DNA of 64,000 nucleotides from Strigamia acuminata (GCA_949358305.1 OX442314.1:62629369-62693368), one strand, 5' to 3'; shown: positions 1 to 11,477, numbered from the stretch's first letter. The notes: generated by a model not told the origin, from the letters alone. Made by a program: numbers and translations.

Positions 1-78
1 AGTTGGAACGGGCTGCGTTCTCGTTTAACTTCGTGTTTGCACGATATGTTGCGGGTTGCTCTCGTTTAACTTCGTGTT
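1..78 (+). repeat. G0 5' LTR, fragment upstream of copia A
   Basis: Aligns with 17751-17828 of the 3' LTR, with a t/c difference near the start. The last five bases (GTGTT, 74-78) are the target-site duplication (TSD) of copia A. The preceding ~980 bp of this LTR lie outside the window. Confidence 0.88.
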
Positions 79-545
79 TGATAGGTTTGTAGGCGCCGGA
101 CATCAATGAAAAGGAGCTGACACTCGATTTAAACGGTGCGGGAACTCGCATTATGCGACCGCCATCTTTTATTCATCGTGATGAGAGAGAGAACATAAAA
201 GCGCACCTCTTTCGAGGCTACAAAACTTAAAGTAGAATGAATCATTGTTAACAAGCAAGGATTCATTCTTTACATAACAAAAGTAAAGTAAACCTGGCAT
301 AAACAATAGATAATGTAAACAAAGGCCATGAGAAACTAAAAGATAAGCGCTCATATTAGAGCAGGCGACATATGGGCATGTCATTGCTAATAAGCACATT
401 GGTTGGGGCACTTAGCACAGGAACAAGGGTTTAAAAGTCAATATCAACCAATGTAACACGGATACAGAATTGCAATGACACACACGTTGCATTTAACCGG
501 AAATATGCAACCGATAAGATCAAACAGTTGGGCATTTTTCTAACA
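79..545 (-). repeat. Copia A 3' LTR
   Basis: 467 bp, reading TGTTAG...CTATCA on the - strand. Directly repeated at 6347-6813. An 80-codon open frame inside (169-411) occurs in both LTR copies and is not a gene. Confidence 0.95.
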
Positions 546-558
546 AATCCCCCTTTGC
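546..558 (-). other. Polypurine tract of copia A
   Basis: On the - strand this reads AAAGGGGGATT directly before the 3' LTR, the usual plus-strand priming site. C has the same tract; B1, B2 and H have AAAGGGGGAAT or close variants. Confidence 0.85.
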
Positions 559-562
559 GCAA

Positions 563-1909
563 CTATTTGACTACAACAAAAATATGCTCACAGAGCTGAC
601 ATAATCTGGGGCGCGGCAACCACTTTGTCATCAAATCCGCGATGTTCAATTCGCCAGGCACATGTTTAATACTAAACACGCCTTTTTCATACCAATCACG
701 GAGAAAATGCAATTTAACATCTATATGTTTATTTGCACGGTTTTCGATCTTGTTTTTTGCATAGTTGATTGCCGGCATGCTATCGGCGTAGACGCAAGGG
801 ACATTTCGGTTGAAACATAAGATGATATCAGCTTCGTACAAACGTTCAAGCCATATCACTTCTCTTACACCATCGACAACTGCGAGAAACTCGCTTTCCA
901 TGATACTCAGTGAAGTCATGGATTGTTTTCGACAGTTCCATGAAATCGGAACCCCTCCTAAATAAACTATGTGGCCACCAAAACTTCTCCTACTGTCTTG
1001 GTCCAGAGCAAAAGACGCGTCGGTGTAAACCGTTAAATTGTTGTTTTTACAATTAGCTAAGTTGATAACATAATCGGGGGTATTCGCCAGATATCTCAAC
1101 ACTTGTATTAACATTTTAACATGCCTGTTAGAGTGGGTCTCATTGTATTGAGATAACACAATGACGCTGAAAAGGATATCTGGGCGCGTTCTGTTTGCGA
1201 TAAATAGTAAACTCCCTATTAGGGACCTGTATGGGAACGTTGAGTTTATTTGTTCACCTGGTTGTACTTTCTGTATCATGGTGCCAACCGTGACTGGGAT
1301 TTTAATCTTATGACACGGATCAATGTCATATTTCTCGACTAATTTCGCAATATAACTCTTTTGATGTACTAAAATGTCCCCATTTTTCCTCTCAAAATGA
1401 ATCCCTAATAGAAGAGTCACAGGTCCAAGGTTGACAATTTCAAAGCTCTCTTGAATCCACTCGATGATACATTGTTCAACGAAAGCATCACGACTGAACA
1501 AGACAATGTCGTCCACGTAAAATAAAAGGACGGCATCTGAGCCGTAATTGTATACGCAATTCAATCCTAAAACCGGAGTGAACCCTATTTCCAATAATCG
1601 TTCGTGGAGCTTGAAATACCACATCCTTCCGGACTGGTGAAGTCCGTACAAGGATTTGACCAGCCGCCAACATTTGTGCTGGTTTTCCTTGGTCCGGAAG
1701 CCCTTCGGGATATTGATGTATTGTGGCACATCAAGGTCTCCGTACAAGTACGCAGACTTGATGTCGAGATGTGTATCTCGCCAGCCTTGCAGAACCACAA
1801 GAGAACAAAAGAATATCAGTACGAGAACAAAATTGACCACTGGTGAAAATATCTCAGTGAAGTCAACTCCTTCTTTCTGCCCAAAACTTTGCGCAACTAA
1901 ACGTGCTCT
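563..1909 (-). pseudogene. Copia A pol, RT C-terminal part and RNase H block
   Basis: Open frame of 448 codons continuing the frame of the 1910-4882 block past a TAG at 1910-1912. It holds most of the reverse transcriptase, with the YVDD catalytic box intact (FYVDDIVLFSRD), and a full copia RNase H with YTDASFA, the MESEF segment and the KHIDVKLHFLRD tail. The matching codon in C is TGG (Trp), so the stop is a single G-to-A change in A. Unless read through, this block is not made as part of the polyprotein. Homology to C is very high throughout. Confidence 0.9.
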
Positions 1910-4882
1910 CTAGCGTTTAATTGCCCCAGTGTAGTCACGCTTGATTTTATAAATCCATTTTGTTCCCAGTAAATTCATCCCCTCGGTTTTATCAACTTCC
2001 TCGTAAACTTTTCTGTCATTAAAGATATTAATCTCGTCATCCATGGCATCCTGCCAGTCGGATTTATTGGGATTGGACATGGCTTCTTCAAAAGTATCCG
2101 GTTCAACGGATGCATGACCGGCGAACCCAATGGTCTCATCCGTTGCTTTGAAATCGAAACAACCCCCATCGTACTGATAGTCTTCTTCTTTGCACCATCG
2201 TACAACATCAATCCGACTGCGGATTCTATCGCCTAGTGGTGTTATGTAGATCACATCTACCTGCCCAGCAGTTTCACCACTTTGTCTAACGGTTTCCCTC
2301 CGTTGCCATTGTGTCATGTCCAAAATTTTCAAATTCTGGGGAGCGGTCATACGTTTTCTCACTATATCCCCCTTTAACTTAGCACCGCGTGGTGGATTCC
2401 TCCTAACTGGTGGAGGTGTGAGAGTCGGATTTGGAAGCCGAACTTCCACTTGTTGCTCCTCCTCTTCTTCAATCCCACCAACAGCTTGAGCGATTTCTTC
2501 CATGATTTCAGGCTCGACCGCCTGTTGGACTAATTGGGGATTCGGAATCGCATGTTTCGGGGCCTGAAACAACTGCTGTATGATAGGGGGAACCTGTTGC
2601 TGAACAGGAGCCACTTTCTGTGGTATTGGAGCTGGAATTCCCCCTTGTGCCACTGGAATTTCTTCCTCATCTGAATCTTCATAATTCAAATTTCCCATAT
2701 AACTAGGTTCGGACGGAATTTCACTCAGTTGCACCGACTCGTGCCAAAAGACATTCTCATTAATCTTCACATGTTTTGAAGCAATTACTTGGTTGGACTT
2801 GGGGTCCCAAACTCGATACCCCCGCGTCCTAATCGCGTAACCGACTAGGGCCCCAGGCCATGCCCTTTCTTCCAACTTGCTTCTCCTTGTTTGCGAAGGA
2901 ATGTGCACGAAAACTTTAGAACCGATACATCTTAAATGTCTCAACGACATTTTCTTGTTATAAAACAAGTTATAAGGGGTTTTCCCACTTAAGCTTGCAT
3001 GTGGGAATCTATTTTTAAGATAGACAACTGTCACGGCCAATTCTGCCCACAAACCCTTTGGAAAATTGTTTTCGAAGAGCATGGCTCTAATTCCCCCAAC
3101 AATTGTTCTGTTTGCTCTTTCGGCCACGGAATTCATTTCTGGGGAGTAGGGGTTTGTTTGGATGCACTTAAGCCCAATAGAAGCCGCATAGTCATCCCAC
3201 TTTTTAGACACAAACTCCCCGCCGTTGTCTGTCTTGATGCATTTGACCTTTTTCCCAGTACTGCGCTCAACTTCAGTTTGCCATCGTTTGAAACGCTCAA
3301 ATGCATCCCCCTTGTTTTTAATAATTTCCACCCACATAAAACGTGAGTAATCGTCCACGATTATCAAGTAATAGCTGGCCCCACCAAGAGATTTAAAAGG
3401 TTGAGGGCCCCACAGATCCATGTGGATCACTTCCAAAATTCCCTTTGTAGAAATTTCTGGGATTGGGGAAAAGGTTGCCCTAGTACTCTTTGCCTTCGAA
3501 CACGCGTAGCAAGGCGAAAGTTCTTTGTCGGAGAGTTTAACTCCGAAAATGTCAGGCGAAACTTCCATTTTTGCAATCCCACTTGCATTAAAATGGCCCA
3601 TTCTGGAGTGCCAAATGTCCATTGGCTGTGGTTTCACTTTGATCTTTTCGATTTTTCCCCCATTCGGAACATTTTGCCCGTTAGTATCATTTAAATTACT
3701 TTTCTGAAGATTTGACGCATTTACTAGCGCATTTACGCTCACTTGCTGCTTCGCTGCAGTCTGCACTGCGCCACTCAATGTGTTTAGTAATGCTGCCTTA
3801 AAATCTACTGTTTTTAGTAAAGGATTAATGACACTTTCACTTTTTACAACATTTTTGACCGAATTTCCTCCCACCGCTGCACTCTGTTGCGCAGAAGGTG
3901 CAGTTGTGTTCACAATATTAGCCTCTAGTTTGCAGTTAACTTTGTACATCCGATCATTTGTTCTATCTGCAACAAGAAAAGGCTCACTAACTCGGTCTTT
4001 AAACATGGTCAGCTTTCCATTTTTGATAAAAGTTGTGAAACCAGCTTCATCTGTCCGGCCCAGCGATAAGAGGTTTTTCTTAAAATTTGGCGCAAAATAA
4101 ACATTTTGCAGTGTGATTTCCCTACATCTGCCTGCATAACAAGATGTGATCAGCACGTTGCCAATGCCCTCGATTTTAGACTTTCCTTCCCCCTGCTGGA
4201 CACTATAGCCGGACAGTGGCTTGAAGGTCACGAACCAACTTCTATTAAATGAAAAGTGATCTGTTGCACCGGTATCTATGTACCAGTGCGGATCAAAGTC
4301 GCAATGCGACATTAAAGACAATGGTGGTGACAAGGTGACTTCCTCTTCAGTTTGATGAACTGCCGCTGAAAACATTGTCAATGGCTCATCAAAGATGTCA
4401 ACTTGTCCCAAATTGGCCTTTTTGGTCTTTCCACCACGGCCACGTCCTCGTGCAGTGCCTTTTGCTAGCTGTGCAGAGGTGCCACCTCGTTGGCTTTGCA
4501 TATTCGCTTGTTGTTTGGGCGGTGACGGGCACTCTCTCGCGAAGTGACCAGTGCCACCGCAGGAAAAACAAGTTCGAGGCGCGAATGGCTGATTTCCGCT
4601 TTTGCCGCGTTGGAATCGCCCTTTTCCAAAGAATGCGCCTGCATTATCGATGGAATCCTGTGTACGTATGCCATAGGAGTCTGAAGCTTCGAATAAACGA
4701 TTATACTCTCCCAATAATCGATCTTTCACTTTTGCAGTGGTGAAGTCCAGATCATCCCAGTGGTACATGATCTGTTTGATTGTCTCATAAGTTGTTGGCA
4801 GAAAATCCATATATTGAAATGCGATTTCCTCATCCGTCGGTATAACTTTGACGTTCGCGAGTTCTGCGACTTTTCTCCTCAT
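1910..4882 (-). pseudogene. Copia A gag C-terminal part, protease, integrase and linker block
   Basis: Open frame of 990 codons. In order: gag tail with a CCHC zinc knuckle (CFSCGGTGHFAREC), protease active site DTGA in WYIDTGATDHF, integrase zinc-binding HHCC, and an integrase core whose D,D,E residues sit in VIHMDLWGP, IKTDNGGEF and MNSVAERANRT. A proline/glutamate-rich linker and the first RT segment follow. It ends at a TAG where C has TGG. Its upstream end is out of frame with the gag start because of a 29-nt deletion relative to C. Confidence 0.9.
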
Positions 4883-5249
4883 TGTCCATTAGATGCATTT
4901 GCAGGAACTCGCGCCTCAACCTGCCTTTCCGGGCGCGTGTGGTGGGCTGGTAAGCATCTCGGATCGCTTCCCACGCCCCCTTAGAGGTATCCTTGGCAAC
5001 GGCCACGAGCTGTTGCGCTTCTTCGCAACTCAGGCATATCGTGGACCACGCCCGCTTCTCACGCACTTTGAAATCCCGTTTCTCTTTCGCTGTGGCGGTT
5101 GCGGCGGGCGCAGTCTCGTCGCCCGTCACGTGGTCCCACACGCCTTGCTGGGATAACAATAATTTTACACCAATCGCCCATTGGGCATAATTTGTCCCAT
5201 TCAGTTTTTTAATCGACTTATAATCGTCGTATTTTTCCTCTGACGCCAT
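4830..5249 (-). pseudogene. Copia A gag N-terminal part
   Basis: Starts at the ATG at 5249 (MASEEKYDDYKSI), the same start as in C. It encodes the copia capsid-type domain (NGTNYAQWAIGVKLLL, later the segment VAKDTSKGAWEAIRDAY). After HLMDNEE, A lacks 29 nt that C has, so the frame shifts and ends about 15 codons later. The following block is read in another frame. Loss of frame separates the capsid region from the zinc knuckle and the enzymes. Confidence 0.85.
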
Positions 5250-6326
5250 ATTTAGTCGATTCGTCGCGAAGATCACACTTTTTCACAAAATAAATCGTCG
5301 CACGCACCAAATGAAGCACAAAACACACTTTTTACGCTTTTACAAGTGGCGTAAACCCCCAAAAGGTTTAGGCGAAAATTATACAGTCTCCCTTGGACAA
5401 ATCTCACTAAATGAGACGAAAAACTTTACGTAGTATCTCCCGAGTTCCGACCGGACTCCTAGGACCGCGGGACACTCGGTGGCCAGAGAAAGCCTACGCA
5501 AAAATACAATTCCACTACGCGACTGCGTAAAGGGTGGAAAGGATACTACAAGACCCCCGAACAAAACCTTAAGCTTATTAACAAGGAATTTCGACAACTT
5601 AAAACTAAATAATAGTTGGCAAGGTGAAAATCCGTTGTTTTGCGGGTTGGTTTGCGTCGCAAATTTCCCGCGTTGTTCCCACGTCGTGAAATGGATGCAC
5701 GTCGACTCAACGTGCTCGTCCGCACCTTCGTAGGATGTGCTCCGTGCACAAAACCTCGGGAAAAATGCCAGCGCGTATGTTTAACCCGCTAACTGGTCTT
5801 CTGGTCGAATGCCTGCGCGTATGTTTAACCCGCTAACAAGACTTCTGTCCTCAAATGGAAATAAACACGTCGTTTCTCGCCTACTTTGACGAAAATGGCC
5901 GCCGTCGAAGAATTCGCTTCGTACGATGACTTCCGTGCTTTCCCACGACGAAACGATCCAAAACGATCCAAAAACGACGTCGATTCGACGTATTCTCGCG
6001 TCGAATCACGATGAGAGCGTGTGTCGACCCGTACACACGATTCTCCGCTGGCTTCACGGCTGGTCGCGATGAAACCAAAACAAAATGGCGCCCGCAGAAG
6101 AAAATCTTCTTTATATCGAGCAATGTGCTTATTTCGCACAGAATTTCGACAATTCTTACACTGTTCGATCCAGAAATGCCTCCGCAAACGTCCGCACACG
6201 TTGTCAGCTTTACTAACACCTCGAATCCGACGATACGTCTCTGCGACGATACTGGCGAGGATCCGCGATGTCCGTTTCGTCACGAAACTTGCCGCAAACG
6301 TATCACAAACGGTTGGCCGCGTCGTC
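5250..6326 (-). other. Copia A 5' leader
   Basis: About 1.08 kb between PBS and gag start, unusually long. No convincing coding frame. Only short stretches near the gag start resemble the leader of C (for example around 5281-5360), although the coding parts of A and C are nearly the same. Confidence 0.7.
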
Positions 6327-6344
6327 AACCATCCTCTGCTACCA
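6327..6344 (-). other. Primer-binding site of copia A, initiator tRNA-Met 3' end
   Basis: TGGTAGCAGAGGATGGTT on the - strand, an exact 18-nt complement of the metazoan initiator tRNA-Met 3' end including CCA. It lies 2 nt from the LTR edge. Confidence 0.92.
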
Positions 6345-6346
6345 TA

Positions 6347-6813
6347 TGATAGGTTTGTAGGCGCCGGACATCAATGAAAAGGAGCTGACACTCGATTTAA
6401 ACGGTGCGGGAACTCGCATTATGCGACCGCCATCTTTTATTCATCGTAATGAGAGAGAGAACATAAAAGCGCACCTCTTTCGAGGCTACAAAACTTAAAG
6501 TAGAATGAATCATTGTTAACAAGCAAGGATTCATTCTTTACATAACAAAAGTAAAGTAAACCTGGCATAAACAATAGATAATGTAAACAAAGGCCATGAG
6601 AAACTAAAAGATAAGCGCTCATATTAGAGCAGGCGACATATGGGCATGTCATTGCTAATAAGCACATTGGTTGGGGCACTTAGCACAGGAACAAGGGTTT
6701 AAAAGTCAATATCAACCAATGTAACACGGATACAGAATTGCAATGACACACACGTTGCATTTAACCGGAAATATGCAACCGATAAGATCAAACAGTTGGG
6801 CATTTTTCTAACA
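6347..6813 (-). repeat. Copia A 5' LTR
   Basis: Direct copy of 79-545 with one base difference noticed (a6448). Followed by the TSD copy GTGTT at 6814-6818. Confidence 0.95.
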
Positions 6814-7075
6814 GTGTTTGCACGATATGTTGCGGGATACGCGTGGATTTCTGATTCCAGTGACCGCTAAGCACTTCTGTCACTCTTTTTACAGCTCGAA
6901 AGTACCCGGCAAAATAAATATTTGTGTAATGTCAGGATCTGGAGTGTGTTGCTACCTATATCCAGGCGCACATTCACGGCCGGGCAGGTTCTGAGGACCA
7001 GGCTCCCAGAGATCACTGTATCGCGGCGTCTTTCAAACGCGTCCATTAAATACCTTGGAAACGCGATTCATCACA
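6814..7075 (+). repeat. G0 5' LTR, 3' fragment
   Basis: Continues the LTR broken at 78 and ends ...CATCACA, matching the end of the 3' LTR at 18086. Small differences near 7020-7050 (a 9-11-bp repeat unit and a c/t change) show age. Confidence 0.88.
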
Positions 7076-7077
7076 CG

Positions 7078-7095
7078 TGGTGCCGAAACCCGGGA
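7078..7095 (+). other. Primer-binding site of G0, tRNA-Phe
   Basis: TGGTGCCGAAACCCGGGA, 2 nt after the LTR. It matches the complement of the animal tRNA-Phe 3' end (…CCCGGGTTTCGGCACCA) over the full 18 nt. Confidence 0.85.
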
Positions 7096-7290
7096 ATTAT
7101 TTTCGAGTTTTCGATTGCTGTGCCATATAAACTGTCCTTTACAACAGTGGGCACAGTTATCATTTGCTAAAGCAAAGGATTCGATTGGTGTTGTTATTCA
7201 CTGTCTTTTAAAGTTTAAAGTTTTAAATTTGTTGTTGTTAAATCATCCATTTGTTGTTTCCACTGCTAATTCGCTTGGAACTTGCGCGTA

Positions 7291-7889
7291 ATGGCAGAAG
7301 GGCATTGCGAAGATTTGAAAAGCATGTGGCCAAGCTGGATGCGTAAAGCAAAAGAGCGCTTCTGTTTGGAGCCGCTGTCAAGCACGCATTCCAACCAAAC
7401 CCAGGTCAATGTATGGCTTACGCACTACAAAGGATGGTGCACCTCCGTATTTCATGCATCTCTGTGAGGGTGCTGGTAAGGTGAAGGTGGATCAACTGCC
7501 AACCACCGACAGTACCTACTATCCAGGGACTGCTCCATCTTTGCAGCCCATCTTCACGGCCAATGAGTTCGTGACAGTCACGTCCGCTTCACAGACAGCT
7601 TTGCCTTTTATCCCTTGGCACCTCCAAGGACTAGTCCTGAAGGGGGAAGTGCAGGACAGCGGACCCCACATTGGCATGGGGTGCTGTTTCTGCAAAATGC
7701 TGAGATGGCAATGGCAGAACGTGTAAAGCCGACTATGAAACAATTTGGTCAAAATGTTGACGATCGAATGTTCCAGTGGAGGGGAGAGACTCTGCTGGGG
7801 GTTCAACAGATAATTCGTCAGGAAATTGTAGTTTTAGCCATGCCGCTGGACGGTAGGTCAATTCCGCCACCACAGCCAGGACCTCATAT
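7291..7889 (+). pseudogene. G0 gag, N-terminal relic
   Basis: The first ATG after the leader (7291) opens a 58-codon frame starting MAEGHCEDLKSMW. The reading continues only by changing frame: a segment with DQLPTTDSTYYPG at 7409-7726, then a segment with AERVKPTMKQFGQ at 7615-7889. The last segment runs straight into G1's insertion site and goes on in frame at 12007. Position between PBS and pol makes it gag; I recognise no domain. Frameshifts show it is dead. Confidence 0.6.
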
Positions 7890-8396
7890 TGTTACGTGGC
7901 CAGACTGACTACTGTTTGACCACGTAAATACTTGTATATTATAACTGGGGGTTTGTAATTGCATTAAGTTAAACTAGCATTTAAACTGTGTTGCTAATAA
8001 GAAGGAAATGAAGAGGACTCATTGTATTATTATTAAAATATAACAGTATGTTTATTAAACCATAAATACAATCTGAAAACAAATATAATTTAACTTAAAC
8101 TAAATTCTAAAACTATCTTAAAAATAACCTAAGACTAAATAAGCATGAATAACTTTTGGGATGGGAAAACCTTGAGATGCCACTGCAATAACTGCCTGAC
8201 AACCTCTGTGCCAATTTGGCTCTTGTCAAACATTAAATAGAGCTCGATCGTTCTATTATTCAGTGATAGGTAAAGTCATTACCTCATCCGCTTAAGGCGG
8301 ACTCTAGTGAGAGTTTTAGGGGTTATTCTCTAATGATTAACTACGGAAGCGAGGTGGCGACAGCTGATTCACAGCGTGCTCGTCCACCGCGTAACA
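7890..8396 (-). repeat. G1 3' LTR
   Basis: 507 bp, same length as 11496-12002 and nearly identical. On the - strand it reads TGTTACGCGGTGG...CCACGTAACA. Confidence 0.95.
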
Positions 8397-8411
8397 GCCC
8401 CCTCCTTTAGC
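8397..8411 (-). other. Polypurine tract of G1
   Basis: On the - strand, CTAAAGGAGGGGC lies directly before the 3' LTR. This fixes the element's orientation. Confidence 0.8.
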
Positions 8412-8902
8412 TTTTTCGGACTCTCGAAAACAAAATACCTAAATAATTAACCTAATTAGCTAACCATGTTATTCATGTTTATAAGTCTGTTTCCCATGTT
8501 ATTCATGCTTTTACATAATTCACACTTCATTTCAAACAATAAAATAATCAAACACAATTTCAAACTATGAAATCAAATGATATGTCAATTTCAACACAAT
8601 ACACTCTATAAAGATAACACTTTTTGCTGTTTTTCTCACTTATATTAATTTTTTTTTTTTGTTTACAGTTTTCCTATTTTCTATACAAACTAATAATTCA
8701 AAGAAAAAAACAATATACACTACATTCAATGTGAATGAAAATGAAAACAATAACAAAATCAAAAAAAATAATATCAACTTCAAATAATAAGAAAAAAATA
8801 ATGTCTCTGCTCGCTCCAGTACACCTGGGCTCACATCATTGACAAATAATACAAAATAAATAATACACAAAAAAATAATTTCACACAACACTTAATGTCC
8901 GA
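8412..8902. other. G1 3' non-coding AT-rich DNA
   Basis: Very AT-rich with A and T runs. An 83-codon open frame here (8640-8891) is low-complexity Phe/Leu/Ile and I do not take it as a gene. Confidence 0.5.
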
Positions 8903-9051
8903 TTAAGGCTGGTTTTCTTCCTTTTCGAACGGGATCAACTTCTCGTGTAGAATTTCGTAAACAATGCGCTGACGCAAGTCGATCAGGTGACCATGGCGCA
9001 TGTTGTCCCTGTCTTCGATATATCGGCGTGCAAAATTTATTAATGACTAAT
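8903..9051 (-). pseudogene. Short coding relic downstream of G1 gag
   Basis: About 48 codons between a stop near 9052 and a TAA at 8903-8905. The reading contains RRYIEDRDNMRHGHL and ends EKEENQP. Composition is balanced and protein-like, unlike the AT-rich DNA around it. It has no start codon. I read it as the last piece of a deleted downstream ORF, perhaps the end of pol, in a gag-only derivative. I do not recognise a domain, so identity is open. Confidence 0.4.
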
Positions 9052-9451
9052 ACAATTCATATGTACAATCAATTTGTCTAAATTTCATTAAGTCTCTAAC
9101 TTTATACAATATTCAAATTATTCTAAGCAATTTTATTAAATATTCAAAGCTATTTCTATTGATTTTTAAATTTAAATGTCAAGCTAACATTTCAAAATTT
9201 GTGCTAAGTCATTTTAATCGTCGGAAAAATGGCGATAGATTCGTTTCGTTTTAATCACTTTTGGCGTATGTTAAATATCCTACGTTTATCGTGCGAAGAA
9301 AACGTCTCAACTTCGCTCAGATAAATAGAATTAATCAAAGTTTAATCAGAATTAATCTCGGGTCACTGCAAATAACTTGCGTTCACCTCAAAAAATCCGA
9401 CCAAATAAATATCAATCATGTCGCCTTCACGTTCATCTCAATATATTTCAA

Positions 9452-10837
9452 TCACAAAATACCTGTTGTCACCAAAAAATGCTCTCTGTTCGTCAAAAAC
9501 ACAACGAAAAACAAGGTTTTTCCTTCGTTCACGGCAATCCACTTGCGTTCACCTCTTCTCCTCTTTTTATTCCACTTCCAGCTGTTACTTCCACCTCTTT
9601 CCTGTTGCTGTTGTTGCTGTTGTTGTTGTTGCCTGGGTGGATTGTAAAACTCACAACTGAAATGATGATAACATCCGCATGAACGGTTATTAGAATTGTT
9701 ACTATTGTTAGTATTATAATTATTGTAATTAGGGTTAAAGCCTTGTCTACTGCCTCTACTTCTACCTCCTTGATTATACTGTCCCCTATTCCTTATTGGC
9801 GCATACCACTGATTTTGTATCAGTATCGACTCTTCATCCAGCAAATCCACTGACTCCGCTTCTAATAATCGCTGCTTTAAATCAGCGACTTCAGCTATTA
9901 ACTCAGCGTGGGTTGGTTGGGTCCCCACAGTTCCACTCAGTTTACCTGCTGTTACCGGGATCACCTTCTCATCCACGATTTTTTTAAACGCTGCAAGTAG
10001 AACATCTGCTGGATCTTTTACTTTATGACTTTCGAATAACTTAATTCTCTCTTCCATATCCGCCAAAGTCTTCGGGAATACAGTAATCAACATCTTTTGC
10101 ATTTCGGGTTTCAATCCTTGATAAACATAGTTAAGCTTCAAATTCTCAGGTAATTCTGGTCGCGCATAAGCACATTCGGCCAAGACTTTCTTCATAAATG
10201 CATCGGCTTTACCATCTGTGTGCCTCATAAAATGAAGAGTGTTCAATACATTTTCCTGGCTTTTCCTAAACTTCTTTTCGATTTGTGGCTTCCATTCTTT
10301 CCAAGTCCAAGTTGGATTCGTTTTGTATTGTTCCACAAACCATGCCAGTCCGTCAGTCTTAAGGGCTAACGGCAATTGTTTCACTCGTTCATCATCTGAT
10401 GCTATTGTAGCTTCATAAGCCACAAGCCATTGGTCGATGTTACCTTTTTCTGTATCATAACAAACAACTTCGCGCTTTTGTATCAAAATACCCTTGAGAA
10501 ATTCAGTCAAAACTGTTGTTGGGTCCGCCATCTTGGATACTGTTCCTTTTGATGTGGATTCCTTTAATTTTACTGGTGTTAATAATTCAAATACTGATTG
10601 AAAAGACTTTGATTGCGCAAATTTTAATGGGGTTGCAAAAACAAGTTTGTCATCCACTGTGGAAGTATTCTGCTCAACCTCCTTTATTTCAGGCTCAGAC
10701 TGTGAAGCTGTTTTTCTTTTTCTAACCGCTACTTTGGAATCATCCACTGTGCTTACTAATTCTCTGTCTAATTCTTGATTCTTTAAGTCCAGTAGATTAT
10801 CCACTTGCGCCTGTGACAACTTAACTGGCTGATCCAC
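9452..10837 (-). CDS. Gypsy-type gag protein of G1
   Basis: Open frame of about 461 codons. The only good ATG is at 10531 (MADPTTVLTEFLKG), giving about 359 aa. The ~100 codons upstream are open with no ATG, so either a non-AUG start is used or this part is a fossil. The MADPTT start is followed by a retrotransposon gag-like capsid domain (GNIDQWLVAYEATIASDDE, WKEWKPQIEKKF, then MRHTDGKADAFMKKV). A coiled segment (HAELIAEVADLKQRLLEAE), an Arg/Gly- and Asn-rich stretch, a Cys/His cluster (SCGCYHHFSCEF) and a run of 10 Gln follow. There is no classic CCHC knuckle. The frame is intact and the LTRs nearly identical, which suggests the protein is or was recently made. Role inferred: particle protein of a non-autonomous element. 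Confidence 0.8.
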   Translation of the reverse strand: MDQPVKLSQAQVDNLLDLKNQELDRELVSTVDDSKVAVRKRKTASQSEPEIKEVEQNTSTVDDKLVFATPLKFAQSKSFQSVFELLTPVKLKESTSKGTVSKMADPTTVLTEFLKGILIQKREVVCYDTEKGNIDQWLVAYEATIASDDERVKQLPLALKTDGLAWFVEQYKTNPTWTWKEWKPQIEKKFRKSQENVLNTLHFMRHTDGKADAFMKKVLAECAYARPELPENLKLNYVYQGLKPEMQKMLITVFPKTLADMEERIKLFESHKVKDPADVLLAAFKKIVDEKVIPVTAGKLSGTVGTQPTHAELIAEVADLKQRLLEAESVDLLDEESILIQNQWYAPIRNRGQYNQGGRSRGSRQGFNPNYNNYNTNNSNNSNNRSCGCYHHFSCEFYNPPRQQQQQQQQQQERGGSNSWKWNKKRRRGERKWIAVNEGKTLFFVVFLTNREHFLVTTGIL

Positions 10838-11477
10838 TGTTAAGCCTTAAATTATACCTTCACTTTATTCACACAACGCTGTAGCAACTCACAACTTTTA
10901 CTAACCCTGAAATAAACTTATGCACAATTAATTATCACAATTAGTCACTAATTCAAAATAAATTTCAATAACAAAAAAAATTATTATTATTTCCTGAAAA
11001 ATAATCAAAATTAATCATCAAAATCAACATAAACTTCTACATAAACCAAAAAGAAAACATTTTCTATAATTGAATCATTATTAATATAAGTTTTATCATT
11101 AAACAAACATTGAATATTCACCACTCTTAACCTCCAAAACAACCTCATTTTATTATATAAATTCAACTTGGGTAAATATCTTTAATAAATTGAAATATGT
11201 AATCTTATTAGTGCACTATAATTAAATATTCAACTGCAATTGACCTTAAAAGAAAGTTTTCACAAAGAGTCACCTTTCAATCTTATCACTCATGCAAATG
11301 AGTTTGCAACTTTTCAAAATTTTATATGACTTTTATTTGAATTTTACTGAATTTTAATGCAAATTTGTACGGATTTCAAATGGATCTTCTAATTTTAGCA
11401 AATAACTGGCCAATTTCACTTTACTTTTACTACTTTTCACTACTTTTAGCCAATTAATGGGTCTCAAATAGAAAAAA
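10838..11477 (-). other. G1 5' leader, AT-rich
   Basis: About 640 bp between PBS and gag frame, strongly AT-rich, with no coding frame. Should hold the packaging signal by position only. Confidence 0.5.

Larger units (their letters stand above)
79..6813 (-). mobile_element. Ty1/copia LTR retrotransposon A, full length
   Basis: A complete 6.7-kb copia element on the - strand. Its 467-bp LTRs (79-545 and 6347-6813) differ at one base that I can find (g180 versus a6448), so it is young. A 5-bp TSD, GTGTT (74-78 and 6814-6818), flanks it. It has a perfect 18-nt initiator tRNA-Met PBS and a PPT next to the 3' LTR. The polyprotein gene has a 29-nt deletion in gag and one nonsense codon before RT. 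It is closely related to C at 32198-39021 in coding sequence, but not in the leader or in the LTR half next to it. Confidence 0.95.

Noticed and set aside
169-411. 80-codon frame found twice (169-411, 6437-6679), with a similar pair at 32298 and 38656
   Set aside because: Each pair lies in the two LTRs of one element, so conservation is explained by the LTR copies. No start context or homology is evident.
6327-6344. Possible tRNA gene fragments, because tRNA 3' sequence including CCA is present
   Set aside because: Only 11-18 nt match, always 2 nt from an LTR. These are primer-binding sites; no tRNA gene body exists nearby.
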